A stretch of 35,200 bases of DNA from assembly GCF_002289345.1 (NCBI RefSeq), contig NZ_NSDG01000005.1, positions 1 through 35,200 on the forward strand, read 5' to 3'. Origin of the DNA: Pseudoalteromonas sp. HM-SA03. Lineage in GTDB: Bacteria; Pseudomonadota; Gammaproteobacteria; Enterobacterales; Alteromonadaceae. Below are positions 17,934 to 27,267 of this stretch, piece after piece (positions within the stretch are counted from its first letter, which is position 1; each line of letters starts with the position of its first letter). The position numbers and the translations under genes are program-made. A model generated the notes under the pieces. It was not told the origin of the DNA. It was given only the letters and a program-made list of their open reading frames with translations, and made no database searches.

Positions 17934-19382
17934 ATGAAAATCAATGGACTACTGCTATTCTGTTGCGCATGGGTCATATCCGTGATCCCATCACCAGCCT
18001 TGGCGGCTCAAGGCACCTTAGATCTTACTAGCTCGACACTCGGTTTGGTTTGTATTGTTGTCTTCGTTTTAGCATACGTACTTGTGATGCTTGAAGAAAA
18101 ACTCCATATGCGAAAATCAAAGCCAGTGCTTGTGGCGGCAGGCATCATTTGGCTCATGATTGGGGCGTATTACGTCAACCAGGGGCAACCCGATGTTACC
18201 GAGCACGCATTTCGGCACAATTTGTTAGAATTTGCGGAGTTGATGTTGTTCTTGCTGGTTGCGATGACTTATATCAACGCACTAGAAGAGCGCCGCCTCT
18301 TTGATGCGCTACGAGCGTGGATGATCCAAAAGGGCTTTAGCTATAAGAATCTCTTTTGGATCACTGGATTTTTATCCTTTTTTATCTCTCCAATTGCAGA
18401 CAACCTAACAACAGCCTTACTAATGTGTGCCGTGGTGATGAAGGTAGCTGAAGGTGACAAAGAGTTTATCAATTTAAGCTGTATCAATATCGTGATAGCA
18501 GCCAATGCTGGCGGTGCATTCAGTCCCTTTGGTGACATTACCACTTTGATGGTATGGCAAGCCGGTATGGTACATTTCAGTGAATTTTTAGCGCTATTTG
18601 TTCCTTCACTGGTCAATTACATCGTACCAGCACTCGTAATGAGTTATTTTGTGGCGGATAGAAAGCCGAGTGCAGTTTACGAAAGAGTAGAGCTTAAACG
18701 CGGCGCTTTAAGAATTTTAACTTTGTTCCTACTGACTGTCGCAACCGCTGTGCTCTCACATAGTTTGCTGCATTTACCACCGGTCCTTGGCATGATGATG
18801 GGCCTCGGTTACCTACAGTTTTTTGGTTACTTTCTAAGAATGACATTACCGGGGTCATTAGCACGCAAGCGAGCGATGGCGGAAAGAGAAGGGGATCAAG
18901 AGCGTCTTGAGAAGTTAGGAAGTGTTGTGCCATTTGATGTCTTTAGCAAAGTTTCACGCGCTGAGTGGGATACCTTATTATTCTTCTACGGTATTGTTAT
19001 GTGTGTTGGTGGCCTTGGGTTTCTCGGTTATTTAAGTTTAATGTCAGAGATATTATATGGTGAATGGTCTGCAACCTATGCCAACGTATTCTTAGGGATT
19101 ATTTCCGCGGTCATCGATAATATTCCTGTGATGTTTGCGGTGCTGTCGATGCAACCTGAAATGTCACATGGCCATTGGTTGTTGATCACGCTTACGGCTG
19201 GGGTAGGGGGGAGTTTACTTTCTATTGGCTCGGCGGCAGGTGTTGCGCTCATGGGGCAAGCTAGAGGCTATTATACTTTTATGGGGCACTTAAAATGGGC
19301 ACCCGTGATTTTGCTTGGTTATATCGCAAGTATTTTATGTCACCTGTGGCTTAACGAATCTGCTTTTAGCGTGTTTGGCTAG
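17934..19382 (+). CDS. nhaD: Na+/H+ antiporter NhaD
   Basis: Inner-membrane sodium (and often lithium)/proton antiporter of the ion-transporter superfamily, used for salt and alkaline pH tolerance in marine bacteria. The 482-residue protein has a cleavable-looking N-terminal hydrophobic segment ending ALA, then about 11-12 membrane helices. NhaD landmarks are visible: HNLLEFAELMLFLLVAMTYINALEER, SPIADNLTTALLMC with the conserved membrane Asp-Asn pair, and NAGGAFSPFGDITTLMVWQAG. The C-terminal half repeats the pattern (ISAVIDNIPVMFAV; GGSLLSIGSAAGVA). AGGC lies 7 nt before the ATG. It ends at a strong hairpin shared with convergent pfkA. Confidence 0.94.
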   Translation: MKINGLLLFCCAWVISVIPSPALAAQGTLDLTSSTLGLVCIVVFVLAYVLVMLEEKLHMRKSKPVLVAAGIIWLMIGAYYVNQGQPDVTEHAFRHNLLEFAELMLFLLVAMTYINALEERRLFDALRAWMIQKGFSYKNLFWITGFLSFFISPIADNLTTALLMCAVVMKVAEGDKEFINLSCINIVIAANAGGAFSPFGDITTLMVWQAGMVHFSEFLALFVPSLVNYIVPALVMSYFVADRKPSAVYERVELKRGALRILTLFLLTVATAVLSHSLLHLPPVLGMMMGLGYLQFFGYFLRMTLPGSLARKRAMAEREGDQERLEKLGSVVPFDVFSKVSRAEWDTLLFFYGIVMCVGGLGFLGYLSLMSEILYGEWSATYANVFLGIISAVIDNIPVMFAVLSMQPEMSHGHWLLITLTAGVGGSLLSIGSAAGVALMGQARGYYTFMGHLKWAPVILLGYIASILCHLWLNESAFSVFG

Positions 19383-19398
19383 CGCTTACACAAGGTGT

Positions 19399-19436
19399 AG
19401 TGAGAGTGAATAATCAATATGTGCTTCACTCTCACT
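19399..19436. terminator. Hairpin between convergent nhaD and pfkA
   Basis: AGTGAGAGTGAA (19399-19410) and TTCACTCTCACT (19425-19436) are perfect 12-bp arms with a 14-nt loop. The structure lies 17 nt after the nhaD stop and 4 nt from the pfkA stop. T content after the stem is modest on both strands, so its efficiency as an intrinsic terminator is uncertain. Confidence 0.6.
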
Positions 19437-19440
19437 GTCT

Positions 19441-20451
19441 TTATTGCTCGGCGAGGTAATGCCGATAACGTTGCACCCATTCCTGTGATACTGGTTTATC
19501 CATATTCAGCACCTTCTCGACTTCAGTAATTACAATTGCACCATGTATTTTTCCCACCATAACGGGCGTCGCGACATCAGTGTTTAGTTTGATGCAACCA
19601 TTAATCACTTCCACGGCCGCTACTCCTAATTCCGTGGCGAGCATTCTATCTTCAACAGATGGTGCCCCACCTCTTTGAATATGGCCTAACACGCAAAGTG
19701 CACAATTGATATCGTCATTGCTATTTAACTCTGTTTTAAGCGCTTGGGCGCCGCCTGGCCATAAATTTTCGGCCAGTATTATCAAAAAGCTACCGTGTTG
19801 ATGTTGCTGCTCGATGGCATTTTTGAGATGAGCTAAGACCTGAGAGGTATGCTCTGCCGTGCAGTTTTCAAATGAAATGATAGCCTCAGCACCTGTCGCA
19901 ATACCTACATGGTAAGCAATATGTCCGTTATGACGACCCATCACCTCGGTGATAAAAACTCGCTCAAAGGCATTTGCGGTATCGCGGATTTTATCTATTG
20001 CAGAGGTGGCAGTATTGACGGCTGTGGAGAAACCAATGGTGTTGTCACACCCTGAAAGGTCGTTATCTATAGTACCGGGAATACCAATTAGTTGACCTTG
20101 CCAGTGAGCTGCCAGCGCCTGCATTCCCCTAAACGAGCCGTCACCACCAATCACGATAAGTACGTTAATATGGAGCTTCCTCAGGGCATTTGCTGCTTGC
20201 AGCACGCCTGAAGGTTCTAGCATCGCAGGGCAGCGGGCACTTTTTAGAATTGTGCCACCAAGTTGGGTGATATCTGTGACGGACACCGTACTTAGCTCGG
20301 TGTACTCTTGATTAATTAGACCATTGTAGCCATGAAAAAAGCCAAAACATTGAAATCCAGATCTCAAGGCACTTAACGTGATAGCCCTAATTGCTGAGTT
20401 CATACCCGGCGCATCGCCACCACTTGTCAGTACTGCTATCCTTTTCGTCAT
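19441..20451 (-). CDS. pfkA: 6-phosphofructokinase, PfkA family
   Basis: ATP-dependent phosphorylation of fructose-6-phosphate, the committing step of upper glycolysis. The 336-residue protein has the family landmarks: TSGGDAPGMN at about 9-18, the ATP site IGGDGS (101-106; Gly after GGD favours ATP over pyrophosphate), the catalytic loop PGTIDND (Asp129), MGRHNG (171-176) and LGHIQRGG. The effector-site basic residues of the E. coli enzyme are partly lost. The position of Arg25 is Leu26 and that of Arg54 is Thr55. The GKKH segment holding Lys213 reads QHQHG. ADP/PEP regulation is therefore doubtful. Single gene; ATG at 20451. Confidence 0.93.
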   Translation of the reverse strand: MTKRIAVLTSGGDAPGMNSAIRAITLSALRSGFQCFGFFHGYNGLINQEYTELSTVSVTDITQLGGTILKSARCPAMLEPSGVLQAANALRKLHINVLIVIGGDGSFRGMQALAAHWQGQLIGIPGTIDNDLSGCDNTIGFSTAVNTATSAIDKIRDTANAFERVFITEVMGRHNGHIAYHVGIATGAEAIISFENCTAEHTSQVLAHLKNAIEQQHQHGSFLIILAENLWPGGAQALKTELNSNDDINCALCVLGHIQRGGAPSVEDRMLATELGVAAVEVINGCIKLNTDVATPVMVGKIHGAIVITEVEKVLNMDKPVSQEWVQRYRHYLAEQ

Positions 20452-20560
20452 GTCGCCACTCTATTATTGCTTGGTTATTCTTTTTGTATACTACTAGAGT
20501 GATTTGAAGACAAGTTGATCGATCTTAAAGATAGAGATTAAATGCGAGGATATAGAAGGT

Positions 20561-20594
20561 AAAACGGCATTTAGGTCTACCTAAATGCCGTTTT
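20561..20594. terminator. Terminator after the MmcQ/YjbR gene
   Basis: Perfect 15-bp arms (20561-20575 and 20580-20594; AAAACGGCATTTAGG and its complement) enclose the loop TCTA. The stem starts 2 nt after the stop of the MmcQ/YjbR gene and ends in TTTT on the minus strand. It separates that gene from pfkA downstream. Confidence 0.88.
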
Positions 20595-20596
20595 AA

Positions 20597-20992
20597 TTAA
20601 CGTTGCGTGACTTTGCTAGCAAGTGCTTCACGTTGTGCGGTCGGTAGGTTATCTACGACGATTTGATAAGAATCATCGATCATTTTCTTTATTTCGTCTG
20701 CTGGAATAGTGCCATCTAAAATGACTGTATTCCAAAGGCGCTTATTCATGTGATAACCAGGCACAACAGACGAATACTTGTCTCTAAGCAATAATGCTTC
20801 GTCAGGGTCGCATTTTACATTTAACCACCAAACAGGTTCACCATTTTCATCTACTTGCCCTTCTTTCCCCTCAGCTAGAGTTGCAAACATTTTATGCTGA
20901 ACTTTGTACACATCTACGTCTTGCGCAAAAGGTTTAGTGATAAAGGTTGCAGGCTTGGCCTGCAAATATTCATGTACGCTTTTCTGATCCAT
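20597..20992 (-). CDS. MmcQ/YjbR family protein
   Basis: Small cytosolic protein of 131 residues. It has the YjbR fold pattern: a VYKVQHKMFATL strand-helix, WWLNVKCDPDEALLLRDKY, and the hallmark PGYHMNKRLWNTVILDG. These proteins have a double-wing fold resembling DNA-binding domains, but no function is established. It is a single gene with its own strong terminator; pfkA begins about 145 bp further on, so co-transcription is unlikely. Confidence 0.9.
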   Translation of the reverse strand: MDQKSVHEYLQAKPATFITKPFAQDVDVYKVQHKMFATLAEGKEGQVDENGEPVWWLNVKCDPDEALLLRDKYSSVVPGYHMNKRLWNTVILDGTIPADEIKKMIDDSYQIVVDNLPTAQREALASKVTQR

Positions 20993-21597
20993 AGCCCGTG
21001 TCCTTGAAGTAACAGTTAATACTACATGAGAGTAAGTTTAGCAGTTCTTGTGATAATACTGTAATCGTCTATCAGTAAAAACTATCAGAAAGTCTATACT
21101 ATGGCGTTATAACGCAGACAATTATTGAATAACTGACCGTTTTATATCGGTTTAACTCACAGTTGATGATTAAAATAAGTACAGTGTGTAAAAGCACTAA
21201 AATTTCAATCGTCTGCAATATTAGAAAAGCTAACTTTTAATTTCCAGTTAAGGACTAAGTTGGCTTCACAAATTATGCTAAAAATACACTCATAACCTAA
21301 GTGGACTAAGCTAGGAAATCATTGCCAGTTGACCGTAAAAAATTTCCCACTTGCCTCTGTTTCCCAAATTAGGAAAAGTTACGGCATAACATCCCTTGTG
21401 CAATGCTATACCTCTACACAGTCCGCTATTAAATTAAATAATACAAAAATATGCAACAATAATTTCTTCATTGATCAAATATTGAACGTTGTGTAGACTC
21501 ATCGGCCGCATTAGTAAATAGCATCGAAATGTGATGTTTCTTTCCCAATATAGAATGTTTTAGTTTCCTTATTGAATTAAAAAATTTAGGAGTATCA
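20993..21597. other. 605-bp gene-free region
   Basis: No convincing reading frame on either strand. The stretch is AT-rich. It holds a 13-nt-period direct repeat of CTATCAG (21069-21075 and 21082-21088) beside a TATACT hexamer (21095-21100) and a 12-bp perfect palindrome GCGTTATAACGC (21104-21115). These could be a promoter/operator, possibly of a small RNA, but I see no matching terminator. Confidence 0.5.
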
Positions 21598-21789
21598 GTG
21601 GCTTTTGGAATAATTTCAGCTTTATGTGCGATGGTAATGTATCTTCAAACTCTATGGACTGGAATGCCAAGAAAACGTTGGTTAAGTTTGGCCTTAGTAA
21701 CAGGCCCCGCGGCGTTAATTCTTTTTCGAGTGCACTATCGCAGAGCGTGGATGCGTCGCTGCGCAAATTTAGTTAGTTGGAAAGCGTAA
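21598..21789 (+). CDS. Small hydrophobic protein, unknown function
   Basis: I do not recognise this protein. It has 63 residues, a GTG start at 21598 and an ideal TAGGAG 5 nt upstream, which is the main reason to call it real. The first half is hydrophobic (FGIISALCAMVMYLQTLW, then a second segment LALVTGPAALILF), compatible with two membrane helices. Basic residues follow (HYRRAWMRR), suggesting a cytoplasmic C-terminus by the positive-inside rule. It is convergent with the GGDEF-EAL gene, 25 bp away. The opposite-strand frame over the same bases has no comparable start signal. Confidence 0.65.
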   Translation: MAFGIISALCAMVMYLQTLWTGMPRKRWLSLALVTGPAALILFRVHYRRAWMRRCANLVSWKA

Positions 21790-21814
21790 AGTAGTTAGGC
21801 CAAATGAAGCTAGA

Positions 21815-24052
21815 CTATTGTACTAGCTGTAGGTTTGGTTTTTCACTCGGGGTGTGTTGCTTTAAAAATTGTTCAAATTCACTGCTTGAAAGCGGTTTTG
21901 AATAGTAATAGCCCTGAACTGTTTGGCAATTTAGCTGTTCTAAAATATTGAGTTGTTCTTCATTTTCAACACCTTCTGCAACAACATGAAGATCCAAGTT
22001 ATGCGCGATAGTGACAATAGAGTCCACCATGTTTCTACCGCGCTCGTTACCCATATCATCGATAAATGCTTTATCGACCTTGAGTGTATTCAGCGGAAAT
22101 TGCTTGAGATAAGCCAGTGATGAATAGCCAGTACCAAAGTCGTCCATGGCTAAGTGTATCCCTCTAGCACTAAGAGAACGCATTATCGAAATTGCTTCTT
22201 TTGGATCGTCCATCACCGTTCCTTCAGTAATTTCTAACTCAAGAAAATAAGACGGAAGTTGATTTTTTTGCAAGATAATGTCGATACGAGTGGTTAGATC
22301 CGGCAAGCTAAACTGTTTCGCTGATAAATTTACCGCAACTCTGCCGTTGAACAATCCTTTATCAATCCAGCGCTTCACATCACGGCATGCTTTGTCTAAA
22401 ACGACTTCACCAATTTCGATTATCTGCCCGGTTTCTTCTGCAATAGGAATAAAAACACCAGGGCTTATTACTCCTTTTTTCGGTGTAACAAAGCGAACTA
22501 GTGCTTCCATGCCAACCAGTTCACCGGTTTTAATATTCATTTTAGGTTGATAGTAAACGACAAAGTGATCCTCTTTGAGGCCAAAGCGCATCAGGTTTTC
22601 AATTTGCAGGCGCTTAACCGCTTGCTCGTTCATGGAATCATTAAAGAATAAATAATGGTTACCCTTTTGCTTGGCATGATACATAGCCGTATCTGCATTT
22701 TTCAGCAGACTTTCAGGAGACTTACCATCTTCAGGGCACAGTACAATTCCAACAGAAGAGGTGATCACTAACTCGTGATTAGCAATTTTAAAAGGTGTCG
22801 CAATCGCCGCTAGAAATTGTTTTGCTGTACGTGTAATCGTGTGAATATCATTGGTGCCTGAAATCACCAGTGCAAATTCGTCACCACCTAGTCGGTAGAA
22901 CGTATCTTGCTGGCGAGCAAGTTTATTTAGCCGCATTGCCAGTTTCGCAAGTAGCGTATCGCCTAACTGGTGGCCTAACGAATCGTTGATCTTTTTAAAG
23001 TTATCTAAGTCAAAGACAAGTAGAGCATGGTGCGTCCCTTGTAACGATAGCTTTTGTAAATTGGTAAAGAACAGATTGCGATTGGGAAGACCTGTCGTAC
23101 GATCGCGATTAGATAAATTGTGGAGTTGAGACTCTGCTTTTTTACGCTCGGTTAAATCAGAGTAAACAACCACATAGTTGCTGATCTGACCGTGGCTATT
23201 TTTAATTTCATCAATCGTAATCTCGATAGGCAAGAGTACGTCGGCCGCATTACGAAGTTTGAGCTCTTCTTGCCAATGCTCTGTTTGTTTAAGCTGAGCC
23301 TTTACCTGAGCAACAAACTTATTGTCATAGCCTGGTAAGCTAAAATGCTTATTTAAATAGTGTTCTCGTTGACCACCAAATAATTTAAGGTAGCTTGGAT
23401 TTAGATCGACCAAATTATAGTGTCGGTCATAAATTGCGATCGCGTCAGTAAGTGATTCAACACATTTTGCAAACAGATTTAGCCTTTCCTCGGTACTCTT
23501 GAAGTGACTAATATCGCGAACCGTACCTGTCATTCTTAGGGGGTTAAGGTTGACATCTTTCTCGATAATTTTGCCCCGGTCTAACACCCAGTGATATTGA
23601 CCTAGTTCATCTTTAATACGATAGCTTGCTTCGAAAAATGGCGTCTTTTCTGCGAAGTGCTGTTTCATCAGCTTTTCAACGATTAATCGGTCTTGTGGAT
23701 GGATCCTATGCTGGTTGGGTATAACGCTTCCTGGCTTCGCAGAGTTCATGCCGTATTTGTCGTTGATCCGAACAATCTCACCTGATTGAATATTCCAGTC
23801 CCATAAGGTATCGCCACTGCCTTCAATCGTACTTTTAAATCGTTGCTCTGAGTGCTTAAGTTGAAGAGTGGATTTTTTGAGTTGGTGATTCGACCAAACT
23901 AAGTAAGGAATGCTGAGTAGAGCAATCACGCATGGTACGAGCCAAGCTAACTGGGCACCAGTTAATACACTTGCTTCACTGGCGTAAGTTACATGCGGAG
24001 TCAGTGATAAAAGTAGTGCATTGATTGTTATTGTTTTTATTTTTAGGCTCAT
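21815..24052 (-). CDS. PAS-PAS-GGDEF-EAL cyclic-di-GMP signalling protein
   Basis: Inner-membrane sensor enzyme of 745 residues. A signal-like segment (1-24) and a membrane helix (about 33-53) precede two PAS domains (about 68-187 and 190-305). The GGDEF domain (about 310-470) has an intact active site LGGDEF (389-393) and an RxxD inhibitory site (RQQD, 380-383) five residues before it. The EAL domain (about 485-735) keeps EAL (516-518), NLSAKQ, ELEITEG, DDFGTGYSS (637-645) and EGVE. Both cyclase and phosphodiesterase activity are therefore possible; which dominates cannot be read from sequence. The ribosome-binding site before the ATG at 24052 is weak. Confidence 0.94.
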   Translation of the reverse strand: MSLKIKTITINALLLSLTPHVTYASEASVLTGAQLAWLVPCVIALLSIPYLVWSNHQLKKSTLQLKHSEQRFKSTIEGSGDTLWDWNIQSGEIVRINDKYGMNSAKPGSVIPNQHRIHPQDRLIVEKLMKQHFAEKTPFFEASYRIKDELGQYHWVLDRGKIIEKDVNLNPLRMTGTVRDISHFKSTEERLNLFAKCVESLTDAIAIYDRHYNLVDLNPSYLKLFGGQREHYLNKHFSLPGYDNKFVAQVKAQLKQTEHWQEELKLRNAADVLLPIEITIDEIKNSHGQISNYVVVYSDLTERKKAESQLHNLSNRDRTTGLPNRNLFFTNLQKLSLQGTHHALLVFDLDNFKKINDSLGHQLGDTLLAKLAMRLNKLARQQDTFYRLGGDEFALVISGTNDIHTITRTAKQFLAAIATPFKIANHELVITSSVGIVLCPEDGKSPESLLKNADTAMYHAKQKGNHYLFFNDSMNEQAVKRLQIENLMRFGLKEDHFVVYYQPKMNIKTGELVGMEALVRFVTPKKGVISPGVFIPIAEETGQIIEIGEVVLDKACRDVKRWIDKGLFNGRVAVNLSAKQFSLPDLTTRIDIILQKNQLPSYFLELEITEGTVMDDPKEAISIMRSLSARGIHLAMDDFGTGYSSLAYLKQFPLNTLKVDKAFIDDMGNERGRNMVDSIVTIAHNLDLHVVAEGVENEEQLNILEQLNCQTVQGYYYSKPLSSSEFEQFLKQHTPSEKPNLQLVQ

Positions 24053-24315
24053 ATAATGCGTAATTCATAACTGCAATCTCTAATCTAAATCAAGCCATTG
24101 TAGTAGTCAAAAGGAAAACGTTGATTAAGGGGAAATTCAGGTTAATTGCGGTTTTTCACAACAGCGAAACAAAGTTTCAGATGAAATTCATTGTGCTAAC
24201 GAATATAATTGCATGCTTTTTGAACTTTTATTAGGCTCAAATGAATGGACTGGGTGAGAAAAGTCTTATTAGGCATTAAAAAGTTTGATAAGCACTCCTT
24301 GCTTACACTAAAGCG

Positions 24316-26985
24316 CTAATTACACTTTAAAATCAGTCGTGGAGCATTTGGCTCTAACATCTTATCTATATAAGTAAGGATGTCTTCTAATTCCAAGTCG
24401 GACAAAGCTTGGATTAATCTTTGTTGCATATCAAATTGGTGGAGGTCATTGGTAATTGAAATCCACAAACGCTGCGCCCTTAGCCTTAGGTTTTTGTCTT
24501 GCTCCGAAATATGTAGCAACAAGCTTTCTTTCGAACGTTGCCAACTCATCTCATCTAACTGATGTAGCTGTTTGGAAAAGTGCTTAAGAAATTGGTTATG
24601 TCGAGCAAGTAGGTGTTCACTATCAAAGTTGGGAGATTGAATATAAAAAGCGATACCTGCGCGAGTATTGAATGGTGCATATCCAGCGCCAACCAAATAG
24701 CCAAGTTGTTCCTTCGTTCTCAATTGTTCAAAATAATCTTGATTAATGAGGTTATTAATCGCCATCATGGTGACTTTTTCTTTAACGGAATCGGTACATG
24801 ATTGAAAATATTCAATAAAGGCATAATCACTGCCTTCGCGTTCGATATGTTGTTCCGTTAGTTTTGTTAACTCATTTAGGGGGCGCTTTAGATCTTCCAA
24901 AATTTCGCTGCTTGAAAATAGTCCGTGCACTGATGTTTTTAACTTTTCAGCATGCTTTAGTTGCCAGTTGCCATGCATAAAAGCTTTGACATGAATGGCT
25001 GAAAAAAACTGCTTTCGGAATAGTTGAAATTCGTTAAAGCTGGCGCTTTTAAGCGCGCTGGCTAAATCTTCAGGGCTTGGGTTCCATGGCATCAAATGTG
25101 CCCCTAGTCGGCTAAACAGTTCGCTAACCGGCTTATTTTTATTGTGACTTTTCCAGTGGCGGATAAGTTGCTTTTTATATTCCGCAAAGCGAGCTGCATG
25201 GATTGGTTGATTCAGTAGCGCCTCGACTAGCTCTAAAACCAAGGTGATTTGATTACCCGTAAGTCCTGCGGTGTGGAGTGTTAAGCCACCTTGATGGGAG
25301 TTAATATGATAACTCAGGCCTGCTAATTCTGCGCTATAAAAACGCTCAGCGACCGCATCCATAAAGAGATCGGCAAACAGGCGAGAGAGTGCCATATGCT
25401 TGTGGCAGGTGACGGAGGGGGCGGAGTCTATCTCAAGATAAAAATGCCCCTTGGTAACTCTAAAAGTCAAATCTTGTTTAAACCAAAATTCAAAACCTGG
25501 CTGATCAGCTAATCGGATCGGCGTATCCTGTTCACTCTCTACATCATGAAGTGGATTTTTCGCGCTGAGGTATGGATTAATTAGTGGCAGCGACATTTGT
25601 GGCAAAGGCATATGCACATTATAAAGAGACTCAATCCAATCTGTAGCTATCTGGGAGACACTATAAGGCGTGTTGTACCATTTGGCTTTCTTATCGACTT
25701 CGACATCTGGGTGGATTAATACCAAACGCATATTCGTTGGGCACAGATGCATAAGCAGCTTCTCATGTTGTTCGACTGCAAACCCATCCATACGATAATC
25801 GCCGTAGAGAAAATCGTCTTCTTTGTAGTGGTGCATATTAACACTGATTGAATTAACCCAATCTAACATGCGGCCGACTTCTTGGTTATCGAACGCGATA
25901 TCCAATAATGTACTTTTATCTTGGTAAAGACGCGGCAGCGCTGCAGTGTTTTGCTTAATTAATGCCAAGTACTCAAATAGCATTTCCACTATGTCGTCAT
26001 AGTATTCAATTCCTTCATCAGTGAGTGCAAAACTGATGTTAAAATCTCTAAAGTTACTTCCCGTGATACCACCTCCAGCGGACAGCGCGTTGATCCAACC
26101 TTGTGATTTGAGAATTGAATACAGCGACCCTTTACCTTCATACCCCAGTAAGTGAGCTAAAAAGCTAACGCTTTTGTGGCGATACAAATCTTCAGGGTTT
26201 GGCATGGCAAAGCTGACGATGAGCTTTTGCATATGCTTTCGAGGTTTAATTTTTAACTCTAATTGTAAGTCGCACTCACGATACATCGGCGCTTGTATAG
26301 CGGGTTTAGCTTCTTTAGTACCAATTACTTTCGCAAACGGTAAACAATAAGATCCCAAGATCGTTAACGGTTGTGGGCCAGCTACAACCAGAGTCATCCA
26401 CTGGGCCTTATAATATTTATTGAAAAATGCGCGTAATTCACTGGCGATATTGCCGTTACGATCTGCGAGAGTGTCTCGCGTACCAACAGAAAACTTGGCG
26501 AATGGATGTTTAGGATTGATGGTTTCCTTATGAACTTGATAGATGCGACGGCCATCATCTTTGATTTTCATTTTAAACTCGGCGTCAATCGCTTCACGCT
26601 CTTTTTCGGTATCGCTTTCACTTAATAAAGGAGACACAAAGAATTGGCTAAAGCGTTCTAGCGCTTCATCTAATCGTTCGGCATCACAGTCAAAATAATA
26701 GCTTGAGTGCTCAGTGCCTGTCCATGCGTTGCTTTGACCACCATATTGACTAATAAATTGAGAAAACCCACCAGAATCAGGGTGCTCAACGGTACCAAGA
26801 AACAGCATATGCTCTAAAAAGTGTGCCATCCCTTGGCGATTTTCAGGATCGTCAAAATGACCAACATTAACGGTTAATGATACGGCGCACTTAGCGGTTG
26901 AATCGTCATTGATCAACAAGACTCTAAGACCATTGTCCAGTGTTAGTAATTGGTACTGCCGACTATCATTATTACTCAGTTTCAA
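24316..26985 (-). CDS. Pitrilysin-like M16 zinc protease
   Basis: Single-chain insulinase/protease III-type metallopeptidase of 889 residues. The inverted zinc motif HFLEH is at 55-59, with Glu136 in EREAIDAEF giving the HxxEH-x76-E spacing of the family. The N-terminus aligns with E. coli pitrilysin (NDSRQYQLLTLDNGLRVLL against a similar stretch), but there is no signal peptide, so it is probably cytosolic. The C-terminal half shows the inactive-repeat features EQLGYLVGAGY and SPNFDSEHL. The only in-frame start before an upstream stop is TTG at 26985. The gene stands alone and diverges from sixA. Confidence 0.92.
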   Translation of the reverse strand: MKLSNNDSRQYQLLTLDNGLRVLLINDDSTAKCAVSLTVNVGHFDDPENRQGMAHFLEHMLFLGTVEHPDSGGFSQFISQYGGQSNAWTGTEHSSYYFDCDAERLDEALERFSQFFVSPLLSESDTEKEREAIDAEFKMKIKDDGRRIYQVHKETINPKHPFAKFSVGTRDTLADRNGNIASELRAFFNKYYKAQWMTLVVAGPQPLTILGSYCLPFAKVIGTKEAKPAIQAPMYRECDLQLELKIKPRKHMQKLIVSFAMPNPEDLYRHKSVSFLAHLLGYEGKGSLYSILKSQGWINALSAGGGITGSNFRDFNISFALTDEGIEYYDDIVEMLFEYLALIKQNTAALPRLYQDKSTLLDIAFDNQEVGRMLDWVNSISVNMHHYKEDDFLYGDYRMDGFAVEQHEKLLMHLCPTNMRLVLIHPDVEVDKKAKWYNTPYSVSQIATDWIESLYNVHMPLPQMSLPLINPYLSAKNPLHDVESEQDTPIRLADQPGFEFWFKQDLTFRVTKGHFYLEIDSAPSVTCHKHMALSRLFADLFMDAVAERFYSAELAGLSYHINSHQGGLTLHTAGLTGNQITLVLELVEALLNQPIHAARFAEYKKQLIRHWKSHNKNKPVSELFSRLGAHLMPWNPSPEDLASALKSASFNEFQLFRKQFFSAIHVKAFMHGNWQLKHAEKLKTSVHGLFSSSEILEDLKRPLNELTKLTEQHIEREGSDYAFIEYFQSCTDSVKEKVTMMAINNLINQDYFEQLRTKEQLGYLVGAGYAPFNTRAGIAFYIQSPNFDSEHLLARHNQFLKHFSKQLHQLDEMSWQRSKESLLLHISEQDKNLRLRAQRLWISITNDLHQFDMQQRLIQALSDLELEDILTYIDKMLEPNAPRLILKCN

Positions 26986-27267
26986 TATGCTGCTGCCGAT
27001 AAATTAGTTAAAAGATAACTGAAGGTAATTAGAATTTCATTTCATGTTAATCCTTCATTTGTTTTAATATAGCGAACAAACCAGTGAGATAGCTACCGGT
27101 TTAGAAGAAAATAATATCCAGCTGCATATATTGAGTAGTCAGCAAGCATAAGATCCTCTGCAGTGAGTGGTACAAAAGGGAAAGGCCATTAGCGACAATA
27201 GTTTAAATGCGGATCTCATCGCGCATAAATATATGTAGGATGATATAAATAGAAGGTGCTGAACAGT

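Noticed and set aside
21069-21088. CRISPR-like repeat
   Set aside because: There are only two 7-base copies with a 6-base spacer; far too short and too few for an array.
21569-21766. 65-residue minus-strand open frame
   Set aside because: It is antisense to the small membrane protein, which has the far better start signal.
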